Origin: Carettochelys insculpta
Lineage: Eukaryota > Chordata > Testudines > Carettochelyidae
Reading direction: 5' to 3'
DNA length: 64,000 nucleotides
Assembly (NCBI RefSeq): GCF_033958435.1
Contig: NC_134139.1
Span: forward strand, 201,669,501-201,733,500
A model generated the notes under the pieces. That model did no database searches. It saw nothing but the letters and a program-made list of their open reading frames with translations, and had not been told where the DNA came from. Below are positions 47,020 to 60,400 of the stretch, piece after piece. Within the stretch, counting starts at the first letter, position 1, and each line of letters starts with the position of its first letter. The position numbers were made by a program, and so were the translations under genes.

Positions 47020-49255
47020 TGGAAATACTGGCTGTAACTAAATGAAATAATATGTGTGCTGTGATCTATTTGTGATAATACATGTTTTCTTCACAGGAAC
47101 AGAGGTGGTGCAGGTACATTTTAGGAAAATAGAGTTACATGAGGAATGATGCATTTTATAGTGCAAGCTGGGTGAGCAATCTTCATCAGCCTGTTACTCA
47201 CAGCAGGTTTCTTAGTCTCACAGTAGTTCTTTAGTCAAAATGCAGACTGAAATATTGCATGTTTATTAGTTTTAGTAGCCAAATAGTATTGAAAGTAATT
47301 AGATTACAGACAGCAAAACAAAGATGATTACATAATGGTGTTTATGTGATCTGATCGAATGAGTTCAATGGGATATGTGACAATACATTAAGAAAGCAGA
47401 TAGTAAATCAAATCATTTCATGCAATTCCTCTCACAGTCTGCTTATACAGCAAACTTTATCCTAATTTTACAATATATTCTGCAGGTGATTGTATAATGA
47501 ACATGGAACTATGAATCCATAACAGTAGATTGTTTTATGAATTTCTAATTAAACATATTTGATATCAACTTACAGAAGTGTCTGTAGCATTGAACCCACA
47601 GCTCCAAAGTGAGATTTAGAAATTTAGACAAGTCACTTCATGACTAAGGTGATCAATACAAAGTAATTGTCAGACTTTGAACCTGAAATATAATACTTGG
47701 ATAATAATTTCAGCTATTGAAATTTGGTGGGAATTTTACCTGTATTGCAGATTTTTTCCCCACTTTCATTATGCAGATCATGATAAAAGTCTTTAGTCGA
47801 AAATAGAAGAAAAGTTTTCTCCTCTTTTTGGGTAGGAGGCTGTCTATTTCTGCTAACCACAAACTGTCTGATTTCCAGAATAAACCATGAAACCTTTCAG
47901 ATTTCCTATGCCCAGTTTCCTGTTACAAATAGTATTAGCCCTTGAATGGAAAATGTAACCTCCCTCAGTGCACTTAACTGTGTGTTGGCTTGTCATGATT
48001 TCTAGACAACGAACATTAAACTTCTTAGCAAAATGCAAGTTTACATTATGCATCTTAGTCATCTACATGGTTTAAGTTCAGCAGTTGCGAACACTTAAGA
48101 TTTTATTCCAAACTCACAGCTGCTGAAGGGTAGAATTGCCTGAGAATCTTTGCTTCCATTTTAAACGAGAGCTGAGACCATAATTTGTACCCATGTTTAA
48201 AATTGGTAGTGAACTGCTATAATGGTAGGTTTAAACATTTCAGTCATTTTCAAGATTTAGCTTACATACCTCCTATCTGAGAATTATTTAGCTTTAAAAT
48301 TGTCCTGTTTTCATTTGGATAAACAAAATACATGTACTTCTGGAACATAACAATGGAAACACAGGTGAAGGTGTTTTCCAGTTTAGCTTGCTAATAGCAA
48401 TGACTGGTTTCTCAAAATAGAAGTTTATTGAAGCAGTTCACTCACATATTATGGCAGCAGTGTTCTTGGTGTTGTTTGCAGCTGCCTACCTGGAAATTAC
48501 TTTAATGGACAGAATTAAGAGGTGATTATCATTGAAGAGATTTTAGTTCTTACCTGATCTGTGGAGGTCCCTGTGGCCAGAATATGAAATTCCCCTCTGG
48601 TGTCTCTTTGAAATAAACATCTCCGCTTTACAGAGATGGTGAAGGGTGTTAGGGTTTGGTTTGTCTCACGGTGAGAGTTGATCTGGGCCAATCAGAAAGT
48701 GCCCCATGCTTCTTTCAAATATTAGAAACATCCAACAGGAGTGTGAGTTGTCCCTTCTGTTCATTTAAGGACAAAACCAGGCATGTTTATTGATTTTTTG
48801 TAAGTTTGTCTCTGGAAAATTCTGTGGCCTTCTTGCAACATGTTTTGTGTCAGCCCAGTTTGTGTAAGATATGTTGGTTGTGCAAAACATCCTGGTGAAG
48901 AAAAAGAACACCTCTTTGCTTGGTACGATACAGCAGAGTTTTTCTATGAGGATTTTCCAGCAAGCCTCTCTGCCGTGTGTGGTTCTTTGTCAACTTGACC
49001 CAGCTCTGTTGCCCTTCCTTAACTAGCAATTTCTCTGTAAACACTTTGAGTTGTCTGCAGAAAAACCCGTTCACAAGTCTGGAGTGAAATTTTGTGAAGC
49101 CTTTTCACATTACCTGTCAATTGTGTACTTGTTTCATAGCTCACCAAACAGCAACACAGATCCATCTGGCTCATTTGCATGGTTCATCACCAATAATGTG
49201 GATCACAGTTAACGTAGTATTGAGACAAAAGGGCTGTACATTCTTGTCAGATGGC
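47020..49255. other. stretch with no recognised gene
   Basis: AT-rich intergenic DNA between genes C and D. No defensin exon, long frame or clear repeat boundary was found on either strand. Confidence 0.45.
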
Positions 49256-49640
49256 AGCGGGTTACTGTGTACAGCTCCAGACTGGACCATGGGAGGTACC
49301 AAGTTGTAGTCAGGAGACGAGCAGCAGAAATGGGTCAAACAAGGTCAGGAAACCAAGAATTCAGAGCCAGGTAGCAGGTTAAAGATAGCAGGCAGCTAGT
49401 GGAGCTGGAGTTGAGCTGTGTCAGTGTATCAGGTAGTCAGTACCAGGCACCAGGTCATAGACCCGGGTCAAGCTGTAGTGTGAGAAGCTGGATCTAGTGT
49501 CCACAGCAAGGTAAGATCTGGAGCAGCCTGTGTCATTGCTCAGACTGCTCCCCGTGATGGCTTCCTGGTTTATACACAATCTTGAGCTAATCAGAGGGTT
49601 ATGTGAGGCTGCCACTCAGGACAATAACTTCTTACAGTGT
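49256..49640. repeat. unclassified interspersed or minisatellite-like repeat
   Basis: Many 'gtcaggaaaccaag', 'ccaggtagcaggt' and 'aggtagtcagtaccaggca' type CAGG-rich units, unlike flanking DNA. Family unknown. Confidence 0.4.
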
Positions 49641-50164
49641 CTAGCTTCTTAGGATCCTGCAGTGAGAACCTTCTTGAAGCTTCCAGTAGTGATGCAGCAG
49701 TATGAACAGTCCAGCATCACTGGGGCTCCATGTCGTAGTGCTACGGCTTCTTACCCTGCAGTTCATTTATAAGTTCACGTGATATATTCAGCTGTCTCTG
49801 CACAATTGTCTACCGACTGATGAGCAATTCTTGTGATTGCTTAGATCGTGTAACGATTCAGTTGGATCCACCTTATAGATTTTTATTTTTCATTGGCCTT
49901 TCAACAAATCAACAGTGTATCACCATTCCTAATTTCAAAGAAACTTTGTTATCTGCTTATTAATTAGCATCAATGCATAAGTATATACAATTCTTATCTA
50001 GTATTTAATTTGACATAACTATCCTGAGGGTTTGCAATATTATTTGAAGTCGAGTCTCCCTTGTTAATGAAATCTTCTCACACAGCAAGAATCCTCAACA
50101 CAGCTTTCAAATTTCTATATAGTTACTGAAATTTTAATTGACAGCTTTTATCTCTCTCTTTTCC

Positions 50165-51265
50165 CATCATAGAATCATAGAATACTAGGACTGGAAGGGA
50201 CCTCGAGAAGCCATCGAGTCCAGACCCCTGCCCTCATGGCAGGACCAAGTACTCTCTCAACCATACCTGATAGACATCTTTCTAACCTGTTCTTAAATAT
50301 CTCCAGTGATGGAGATTCCACAGTCTCTCCTGGCAATTTATCCCAGTGTTTGACCACCCTGACAGTCAGGAACTTTTTCCTAATGTCCAACCTAAACCTC
50401 TCTTGCTGCAGTTTAAGTCCATTGCCTCTTGTTCTATCCTCAGAGGCCAAAGAGAACAAGTTTTCTTCCTCCCCCTTATGACACCCTTTTAGATATCTGA
50501 AAACCACTATCATGTCCCCCCTCAATCTTCTCTTTTTGAAACTAAACAAATCCAATTATTTCAGTCTTTCTTCATAGGTCACGTTTGCTAGACCTTTAAT
50601 CATTCTTGTCGCTCTTTTCTGGACCCTCTCTAATTTCTCCACATCTTTCTTGATATGTGGTACCCAGAACTGGACACAATACTCCAGCTGAGGCCCAACC
50701 AGCGCAGGGTAGAGTGGAAGAATGACTTCTTGTGTCTTGTTCACAACACATCTGTTAATGCATCCCAGAATCATGTTTGTTTTTTTTGCAACAGCATCAC
50801 ACTGTTGACTCATATTTAGCTTGTGGTCCACTATAACCCCTAGATCCCTTTCTGCTGTAGTCATTCCTAGACAGTCTCTCCGCATTCTGTATTTGTGAAA
50901 CTGATTGTTCCTTCCCAAGTGGAGCACTTTGCATTTGTCCGTATTAAACTTCATCCTGTTTACATCAGACCATTTCTCCAATTTATCCCGATCATTTTCA
51001 ATTATGACCCTATCCTCCAAAGCAGTTGCAACCCCTCCCAGCTTGGTATCATCTACAAACATAATAAGCGTACTTTCTGTGCCAATATCTAAATTGTTGA
51101 TGAAGATATTGAACAGAACCGGTCCTAAAACAGACCCCTGCAGAACCTCACTTGTTATACTTTTCCAGCAGGATTGAGAACCACTAAGAACTACTCTCTG
51201 AGTATGGTTATCCAGCCAGTTATGTACCCACCTTATAGTAGCCTCATCTAAGTTGCATTTGCCTG
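50165..51265 (-). mobile_element. CR1 LINE 3' part, ORF2 RT/C-terminal region
   Basis: Two adjoining minus frames (51062-50556 and 50555-50175) carry MFVDDTKLGG (the FVDD form of the YxDD catalytic box), WSDVNRMKFNTDKCKVLHLG, VGPQLEYCVQFWVPHIKKDV and LDIRKKFLTVRVVKHWDKLP. The frames are separated by a single stop. This is the longest CR1 remnant in the window, still 5'-truncated and inactive. Confidence 0.95.
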
Positions 51266-51289
51266 TATTAGACTCCTAGCAGGACATCT

Positions 51290-51640
51290 CCCTTGCTTTT
51301 TTACCCGCTTTAGTTTAACCCAGAGACTCTCAACACGTCCATCTCCTACGTCCATCTCCACCTCAGTCCAAGTGTGTACATTTTTAATGTATACGGCAAC
51401 ACCTCCCCACCTTCTTCCCTGTCTACCCTTCCTAAGCAGGCTGTATCCTTCAATACCAACATATCAATCATATGTATTATCTCACCAAGTTTCCGTGATG
51501 CCAATGATGCCATAGTTGTTTTTATTTATTATCACTTCCAGTTCTTCCTATTAACACTTCCAGGTCTTCATATCTCAAAATTATCTATTATACTATCTTA
51601 CCTGGAAAAGCAACAAAAGAGACATGAGCTATAATGATGG
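51290..51640 (-). mobile_element. possible older LINE fragment
   Basis: 'acacctccccaccttcttcc' and 'ccaagtttccgtgatgccaa' look like the CR1 linker region in minus orientation, probably the same insertion as 50165-51265 after a gap. Confidence 0.45.
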
Positions 51641-52504
51641 GCTTGTCTTCATTGCTGAATGAGTTGTTTCCTGCCTCAGGGTAACTGCGATTCATGAGGT
51701 ATTTCTAGGCAAAAGCACACTACAGACGAGGCACTTTAATTTTACTAGGATATTATTGAATCAAGGTCTACCCCAGATTGTGGTATATTGCTGAGTTTGC
51801 CAAGTTTACCTCATTATAAATCTAAACTGCCTTTTACTCAGGGTATTTTCCCTTAGGATAGCTTGTGTCCCGTATTCATTTGAGGTAAGAAATCACAGCT
51901 TTTTCACCAGTTAAGAGAAGTCCCAGAGAAGTAGGTTATCTAATTTCCAGCTCAAACACCACTGGTCTCAAAGCTCCAGTGAGTCTTCACCACAGGTTAT
52001 GAGCCTCTGACTCCCACCTCCCCAGCTATCAAGCTATCAACCCCAAAGGTGCATCCACAATGCAGAACTAGTCTCAGAAGCAGAGTTAAGTGACTTGGGC
52101 ATGTGGGGTTCACACTAGGGAGCTAAAAGTAGCCATGTTGATGTCCTCACTCAGGATGGGGTTTGTGCTCTGAGACACCCCACCCACAAAATTTCAGAGC
52201 CCAAGGGGAACTGTCTATAGTGCTGTCTTCAGCCCTGTAGTGTGAGCCCAGGTCAGTTGACAGGGGTTCTGCGGCTTGTGGCCGTGGAGGGGGTTTACTG
52301 CATACAAAGAAGCCCTCAGGCAAGGGTAGAGAACTCCCTGCTTCCCAAACCCTCCTCTCATCACCCCCATTTCCTCCTATTGCCAAGTGTGGGGGTTGAG
52401 AAGCTCCGTACATCCGGGAAGGCAGAGCTTAAGGGTTTCTCATGAGGGAATGGTCAGGGAGGGGAAAATCTACATTTCTAAAGTGCCTTTTACTTAACCC
52501 CTGC

Positions 52505-53420
52505 TCTCTGGATTGTCACCTTGTTGTGAGTGGGCTTGTGTGTTCCAATGAACCCAAAAGCAATGCCACAGGGAGTCTCGTACTCCCAGCAGGGTCACCC
52601 ATGGCAGCAAGATCAAGGGGGGCGCGGATCCAGACAAAGAATGATCCTAAAAGTCCCCAATGGCAGAAAAGGTGGAGGATGGCAAAGGTAATGCTACAAC
52701 GGCTGTGAAGGAGGATGAAGGCTGCAGCGGACAGGAGACTCCCAGTTGTCGTGTATCCCGTGCCGTTGGACCTGAGCTTTCTATCCATCAAGAACCATGT
52801 GGTGGCTGCAGTGCAAGAGCCCCCACCTCCCTCATTACAAGAAGTCATGCACAGGCATCTTCCTCTGTGTACTACTCTCCTAAACTTAAGCCCTACAGCA
52901 ACTCGTGAATGGTGACAGGAGCAGGATTGTGAAATCTGGAAGCTGTCAGTCATGAACGAGCATGTAGGCGGTAGGTGTTTGTATCTGTTGTTCCGTTTTG
53001 AGGACTGAGGTGGTAGAAAGGTCCAGCTATGCATCCATGACTGAGCTGCCCTATTTAGGGTCCATTATGGTCACCCTATATGGGGAGGGGGCTAGAAATG
53101 GTGCCCTAAACATAGTCCACCTCAACCCCCCTGGCTGGATAACCTCATCCAGTGGGTTCATCTCCATGCAGTCAAAATCGAAACCATACAGTAAACTTGG
53201 GAATGTGGAATATTCAAACTCTAACAAGGAGAGGTGGTGAAGAAGAAAAGAGGGCCAAAAACTGCCACACCCTGCTCCAACAGCTACCAACAACTGCCCC
53301 TTCTGTGATAAGACATGTGACTCCAGAATCATGCTGATCAGCCATCAACGGACTCACAAATAGGAGGGTGACATGAAGGCATCCTACTCGTCATCAAGTG
53401 ACCACCAAGAAGAATTTACT
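52505..53420 (+). mobile_element. internally deleted LINE (5' end joined to 3' end)
   Basis: It opens with a 5'UTR-like segment ('gggtcacccatggcagcaag'), reaches LGMWNIQTLTRRG, which looks like the start of an endonuclease domain, and then jumps within about 60 bp to the terminal zinc finger NCPFCDKTCDSRIMLISHQR followed by THK and a stop near 53362. The whole reverse transcriptase is missing. The 3' tail 'gagggtgacatgaag' matches that of the 59780-61480 element. Confidence 0.65.
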
Positions 53421-54264
53421 TAAATCCAGCTGCCAGCCCTGTATGATGATTGAGACCCAGGTGGCTGAGGAGATGGGGTCAATCCTCTATGCAGGATACC
53501 AGTTTTGGAGTCAGAACCAGTGCAGTGCAGTTCAGCCTGTTGGATTTCAATGACAGTGCAGCAAGGACAATAGAGGGAAGATGCAGTATCTGCTTAGTTA
53601 AATCTGTGATGAGGCTTTCCATTTCAAGCCCCATCTCCAAATGTCTTGTGTATGACCCAATGGCAGAAGTTAATATCTGAGCACCACAGGGACAGAATGG
53701 AATAAAGTTTGGAGGAGGTGAGACTGAAATAACAGAGACCTTTCTCTTTTGTAAACCTGTTGTAACCATTTTGTAGAAATCAGGGGGCCCAATTCTGTGC
53801 TGTCCTATGCCAGTTTTCACCCTATAACAAAGCTGTAAATATAACAGACCTCAGACTTCTAGAAATTCTGGCAGAAGAGAAGGCGCCCAGCTGGTGTGGA
53901 GATGTCGGTGGACACAGAAGCAGACAGAAGACTGATGTGCCTTGAAGCTGCAAATGGGTTTCACAGATTGCACAGCAAAATGTGACTGGACTCATCTCCT
54001 TTGACAACAACACAAACCAAATGCATTTGTGACAGGGGTAAGGACCAGGTAAAGTTTTATCCATATGAGCTCATAGAGCAAAGTAATAGGTATGTCCCGC
54101 CCAACAGTCAATGAGCACGCTGAAGTGGATTTAACATACGTTAGGGACCTTGTTTTTATTTATTTCTAATGTAAAGATGGAGAAACAAATACATTTTAAC
54201 AGAAAAGAAATAGAAAATATTCCCAGATTGTCTGTCAAACCACTTGCACACACACTTCAGCTAC

Positions 54265-54442
54265 ACACCACCACAATCAGTTACTTTTATTGAAAGAAAA
54301 ATAACAAATCATCATGGATGATACTTTGCATTTTCTGCAGCCCAGCAGATTCTTGGGAGCCCAACAAAAAGGACTCAATAATTTTAGAAGCAAGAGGTTG
54401 TCTTCTAGATCCTCCATTGACAAGTGATGACATCTTCTAATA
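54265..54442 (-). CDS. gene D terminal exon and 3'UTR
   Basis: Acceptor ctttccttttgcag|TAT-TAG. The 3'UTR has 'cttctaaaattattgagtcc', matching gene C, and ends 'ttcaataaaagtaactg', matching the gene 0 poly(A) region. Confidence 0.85.
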
Positions 54443-57400
54443 CTGCAAAAGGAAAGAAGCTGTCAGATTTCATGTTTGTACCCATTACAACAAAGAAAAT
54501 ATGAAAATATGTTTCCAATCTAAGGCAGAGGAGGAATTTTCCAGCATTGAATAGTGAGTGCAGGTCTTCCTAGTTAGCTGCAGAGCAGGGGATTTATTTA
54601 CTCTGACACCATTTTGCTTCAGAGTTTGCCCTGGTTTTACCCCTAACTCTCTACTATATCAGGCAGAGCCCCCTTTTAATTAAAATGTAATATAAATTAT
54701 TAAAATATAAATTAATATAAACACAAAAATCATACTACAAAGTTAAATTGATCAGGGACTTGAAAACAAAGCTGGGTATAACTGGCAAAAGGATGGCATA
54801 TTTTCATTGAAACGTTCATCACAATTAAAAAACCCTGACATTTTAAATGCCATTCAGCCATTTTATCGTATTTATCAACTTTAAAATTGTTGACAACCTT
54901 TATTACATAGAGAAGAATAAAAAATAAAATTAGAAAGTGTATAATAATGTGACTCTTATCCATGTCCACTTTCTCTGTGAAAGACACATAGTTCAAACTA
55001 AACAACAATTACATGCACAGCAAGTCTCAGAGGAATCACTGTGTTAGTCTCTATCTGTAAAAACAACGAGGAATCCTGTAGCAACTTAAAGACTAATGGA
55101 TTTATTAGGGCATAAACTTTTGTGGACTGGAGTGAGACTAAAGAGATAGGTAGATATATAAGAAAATTACTGCAAAAGATAGAAGTTACTAGCCATTGTA
55201 AATAAGGGTGATTAGTGAGGCTGAACGTGGCTGTTCAGTGTAGCTGATGGGGCAATATGCATATCCATTAAGGGGAAGTTGCCATCTGTAGAGTGTTAAC
55301 CAGTTTAGATCCTTATTGAGGCCTAATCGTATAGTTTGAAAATTGCAAATGAGCTCCAACTTGCCTGTTTCCCTTTGTAATCAAGTTTTGAAATTGTTGT
55401 TGTTTTGTTTTGCTTTGTTTTTGTAGAAGGATGGCTACTTTTAAATCTTTCCTGAATGTCCAAGAAGATTAAAGTTTCCCCCTACAGGTTTACGTATGTT
55501 TCCTTTCTGGGTGTCTGACTTGTGCCTGTTTATCCACATGCTCAATAAGTTATTCTTAAAGAATGCATGGAAATTCCAATCTCCCCTCCCAGTTTGCCTA
55601 AAATCTGTCCATATCCTGCTGGCATTTCCACACTGGCAGCCCTGCCTCCTTAGAATGGAAATCTCTGCACAAATTCCTTGAGCCAGCAAGGAGAGCAACA
55701 CTGCAGGTGCTACCAAGAAACTCCCAGCCTCAAGCTGCCTTTCTGGTGATTTAGGGATGAGGGATCTTTCTCTCTCTCCTGATCCTCTGGGGCCTGTCTT
55801 TGTTGCAACATTAATTTGAGTACTCTGGACATCCTGTGTAGTTTATGGTCCATCCAGCAAGTAAGAAGAACAATGGGGTTAGGAGGACTGCAGACCTGCA
55901 ATGTTCCTTTTTTCATTTTACTACAGGAACCATCAGATTTAAACCTTTAAAATGCAATGTTCGATTCCGCTAAAGTTCTAACAGGAGACAGGTGAAGGCT
56001 CAGAGGATGGACAAGCTGCCTTGTGGCCTGAAAGTGGCATAAATAAAGTGGACTAGGCTTATTGAATCACACTGAAAGGTGAGCAGACCTGAGAAAGGGC
56101 ATATGTCACCCACTCTGTGGAGCTGTGAGCCTGTTCCATTCACAGCCAGAGGCTGATTGTTCAGTTTAAGCACGGATTGACTTGTGCATTTATGTCTGGA
56201 GGGCTCTAGTTCAAACCACACAGTTCTGGCTAAGATGACTTGGCTGCTATTACATGTGCACACTTGAGAACACCTCCATCCTGGACACACCCATGAACAA
56301 CTTTACACTCATGTCTGCAGGATCTGGACCAGAAGTTCGGTAGCACAGCTGCAAGAATGCTGCTCTGCCCCTCCTCTGCCTGCAGTTTGCACACATTCAC
56401 CATGTTGTTAATTTCCAGCTTTTCACCTTGGGTCCCTCCGACTGGCTGTAGTAAGGACTCAACCAGACATTGAGTTACAATGGTCTGTCCTTTATGAGTC
56501 AACTAGTTTGAAAAAACCCTTTTTTTCTTTATTCTGAGAAAATCAAAGTTATTTCCAGACTGTATGATGGCAACTTATGCTCCCATCAGCTGATTTGGCT
56601 GCTGCCTCACTTTCCTCCATTGCGGGGGTGGTGAAGCAAAACCTTTCCCAGCTGGAGTCAAATTAAGCAGTCACAAAGAGAAAACAAACCTTTCTGCATT
56701 ATAGATGCTTCCTCTGGAGCTGAGTGAGCATTTCCTTCTCCCTGTCTGTTTTCATACAGTACCGCTGTGCCCAACGTGTTCGCTACTAGCCACAAGTGGC
56801 GAATAGGACACTGTGTTGTGGCGAGTACGGGGGTGACCAAATCATGGCTCTCGAGCTGCATGTGGTTCTTGGACGCTTTAAATGTGGCTCCTCTTGAGAG
56901 CTGCACGTGGGGAGTGCCGTCCGCACACTCTGCACATGCTCCCCACTGCTTGGTTGGAGAAGTGCACTGGAGCAGTGACGTATGCCCTGGAAGCAGCTCC
57001 AGTGGAGGCCCCGGTGGCAGCCCTGGCGAATCTGCTGGGTTGCCAGCATTCAATAAGAACAGGAAGGCTGGGGGTGCCTGGCTTTAGGCGAGGGACAGGG
57101 CATTTATTTAGGGTGGGGGCAGGGAATGCCTGGCTCCAGATAACCTGGCTCAGGGAGAGGGAGAGGGCATTTATTTAGATAATTATTTCTTTAATAATAT
57201 AATGTGGGTGAATATGGACAGGTGACAACCACAACTGTGACCATGTTTGAATTCCTATTGGACACCTCTGACATAGTATGGGTCTCAGATTGTCCTCCTC
57301 TCAGATCCTCTCTGAAATCTTAAAGTTTCTTAAATTCCAGATCCACAAAGCTCCACTGCAGCAATTGAGCCTTGTCTCATGTATAACATAATCCAAAGAA

Positions 57401-60400
57401 CATCCTCAAAATAGTTCATGGAAGATATATATATTTTTAAATTCAAAATTGATTAAACAATTGCAAGTGATGGGGACTCTCCTCTGTTCTTGGTAATTTT
57501 TTCTGATGGTTAATTATCCTGAGCCTTAATAAATTGCACCACTTTCCTGATGTCAACATCCAGCTATTATGTTGTCTTATAACATTGTCTGCTAGAATGA
57601 AGAGCCCATTGTTAAGTATTTGTTCCCCATTTAGGTACTTATTGCTACACAGGCATGCCCACGTAGATATATTATCCTGTGTCCAGTCATCTCCTATGTC
57701 ACTAGATGATGAGTTCAAAACTTCCCAGGAATTAGCTAACAGTTTGTGTATATAAAGGAGAGAAAAAACTATTTGGGTTCCAAAAGTTTTGTTTCCCGTT
57801 TGCACCCTGAACTTACCCTCTTACAGCAAAAGAGCTTGGGACAGCAGCGTCCAATTTGATAAGTATTCGGGGGACATTGCGAACTATAGCATTTGCCCCA
57901 ATTTCGTATACATTTTATAGCGCCAGGTAGCATACAGGTGAATCCTGCACAAAGAAGAAGATTCTTGATTTTCATGCACATAGCAGGGTGAAAAGAGATT
58001 GAAACATAACAGACATTTCCCCTTTACTGAATTTCCCATTCACTGAGACCCAGCCACACCAGCCCAATTATCTTCCTGTGCACCCTTTTACTAATAGTGA
58101 ATTGGTTGTAATTCTGTCCAGTCAGTGGCAGCCCCTAGAAAAAGATCAGAGGGAGATAGATAGATGCTTTGTCTGCCTGGCTGTGCATTGCAGAACTGTA
58201 GCTCTGAAGATGGCTGTCCTTGGCAGCCCCACCACTTTAAGGGATATGAGAACAGGTAGCTGCCTCCATCACCAACTTCCCTTAAGGGCTGTTGCTGTGG
58301 TTGTTTCTCAGTCTGAATGGTGATGTACTGGGCAGTATCAGAAAAGCTGAATGGCTGAGCAAGGGTGAAACAGCTCAGCACTAGGCTGTCTAGACACAAG
58401 GCTTAGAAAACAAAGGGCTTGGATAAGTCCCTTAACTCCAAATGGGGCGCGTTATTGTGAAGCAGCAGCTCACAGGAATAGTTTCTTCATGTACAGTTGC
58501 TAGGTTTAGACATGCCAGACCAAGGGGCCCTTTGTGAGAATGTTGGCCAAATATCCATCGCCTCACCATTTCTTGTACTTTCATGAGAGAGTTTTTAACT
58601 GGAATTCAGCTGTGCTTTGCTTAAAGTATGCACTTCGCACAGAAGCAAGCCTGGGTCATGAACATTTTCATTTCATTACTTCCTCGTGCTCTACCAAGAT
58701 AGGGTCCCAGGTTGTAACTGAGGAATACTAGGTTTATATAATAATAATAATAATAACAATAATACAACCCTACACAAATGATTTTCCAGAAAGGTAGCCA
58801 TGTTAGTCTGAATTTTCACCAAAAAAAGCCGTCCTGTAGCAGCCTAAAGACTAGCAATATTATTTATTAGGTGATGAGCTGATGAGCTTTCATTGGACAG
58901 ACAATAAATTCATGGAAGTTCGGTCCATCAGTGGCTATTAGCCAGAACGGGTTGGAATGATGTCCCTAGACTCTGCTTGTCAGAAGCTGGAAATGGGCAA
59001 TGGGAGGGTTAACTTCATGGTTGCCTGTTCTGTTCATTCCCTCTGGGTCACCTGATATTGGCCACTGTTGGAAGCGAGGATCCTGGGCTAGGTGGACCTT
59101 TCATCTGACCCAGTATGGACGTTGTTATCCTTTCTGACTTGAAAATACCAGAATTGGCCATAGCATCCCACGTCTGTCCCACAAAAGCTCACCTAATAAA
59201 CTATTTTGCTAGTCTTTAAAGTGCTTCTTGACTGCTTTTTTTTTTATAGCATCCCACAGTGGAAGTTATAGCTGTGTCACACCCAGGTGTGCAAACCAGC
59301 TCCTGCCACTCTTAGAAGAAATTCTCCAAGAATCCCAAGCTGGATCTACACTACAAAGTTCTGTCTACAGAAGTTGCTGTCGACAGAGTTTTGCCAATGG
59401 AACCTCTGTCTATAGAACATGTCCACAACTAATAGGGTCTTCCCCTGTTGACACCCTCTATCAACAGAGAGCAGCCAGACTGCCCAGCCTTCTGTCAACA
59501 GACCAGCCAACCAGAAGCTCTGCAAGCAGGGTTACCAAGTGAACTGGAAGCCCTCTCTGTTGACAGAGGGCCCCCTGGAGCGTCTGTACTATTTTTCTGT
59601 CCACAGAATATGTGTACAGATGCACTATGCTTCAAACTTTCAAAACATAACTCTGCTGGGAAAAAGGTTGTGTTCTGTCGACAGATTCTAGACAGAACAC
59701 ATTTGTAGTGTGGATGCTCCCTAGTCTGTCAGCAGAAGACCTCTTCTGTAGACAAAAGTTTGTAGTGTAGTCACAGATCCAGTGTGGCTTCCAACCACTC
59801 TGAGGAACAGCAGACATGATCTTCAACATCCGGCAACTGCAAGAAAAATGTTTCATTGACCTGACCAAAGCATTTGACTCTGTCAGTTATACTGCCCTGT
59901 GTATCAGCCCCTCAAAAACTGGCTGCCCCAGAAAATTCATTAGCCTCTGAAGGCTGCTTCATGACTACATGATGGCCACAGTACTGAGCAGCAACAGATC
60001 TCGAAGCAATCCCTTTGAGGTCAAAATGGGAGTCAACCAAGGGTGCGTCATTGCCCCATCACTGTTCTGTATCTTTATAGCCATAACCCTTCACCTCATT
60101 GATGGCAAACTTCCTGATGTTGTGAAAATTGTCTATAGAATGAATGGGAAGCTTTTCAATTTCAGTGTATTCCTACTCCAGTCCATAAGGGCTAAAAGCA
60201 AGACCACCATGACCTCAGGCATGGAGCTCCAGTACACTGATGACGATATGCTTGCTGATCTTTCTCCCACAGCCCTTCAGACCATCTTAAGTGCCTTCAC
60301 TGCTGCATACGAGAATCTTGTCCTCATACTGAACATCAAAAAGACCAAGGTACTCCACCAATCTTCACCGATGAGACAATCTCATGCACCTTCTATTGAA

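Noticed and set aside
56658..57178. Four overlapping 90-130-codon frames on both strands
   Set aside because: They overlap in an interspersed-repeat-like GTGGCTC-rich segment and contradict one another.
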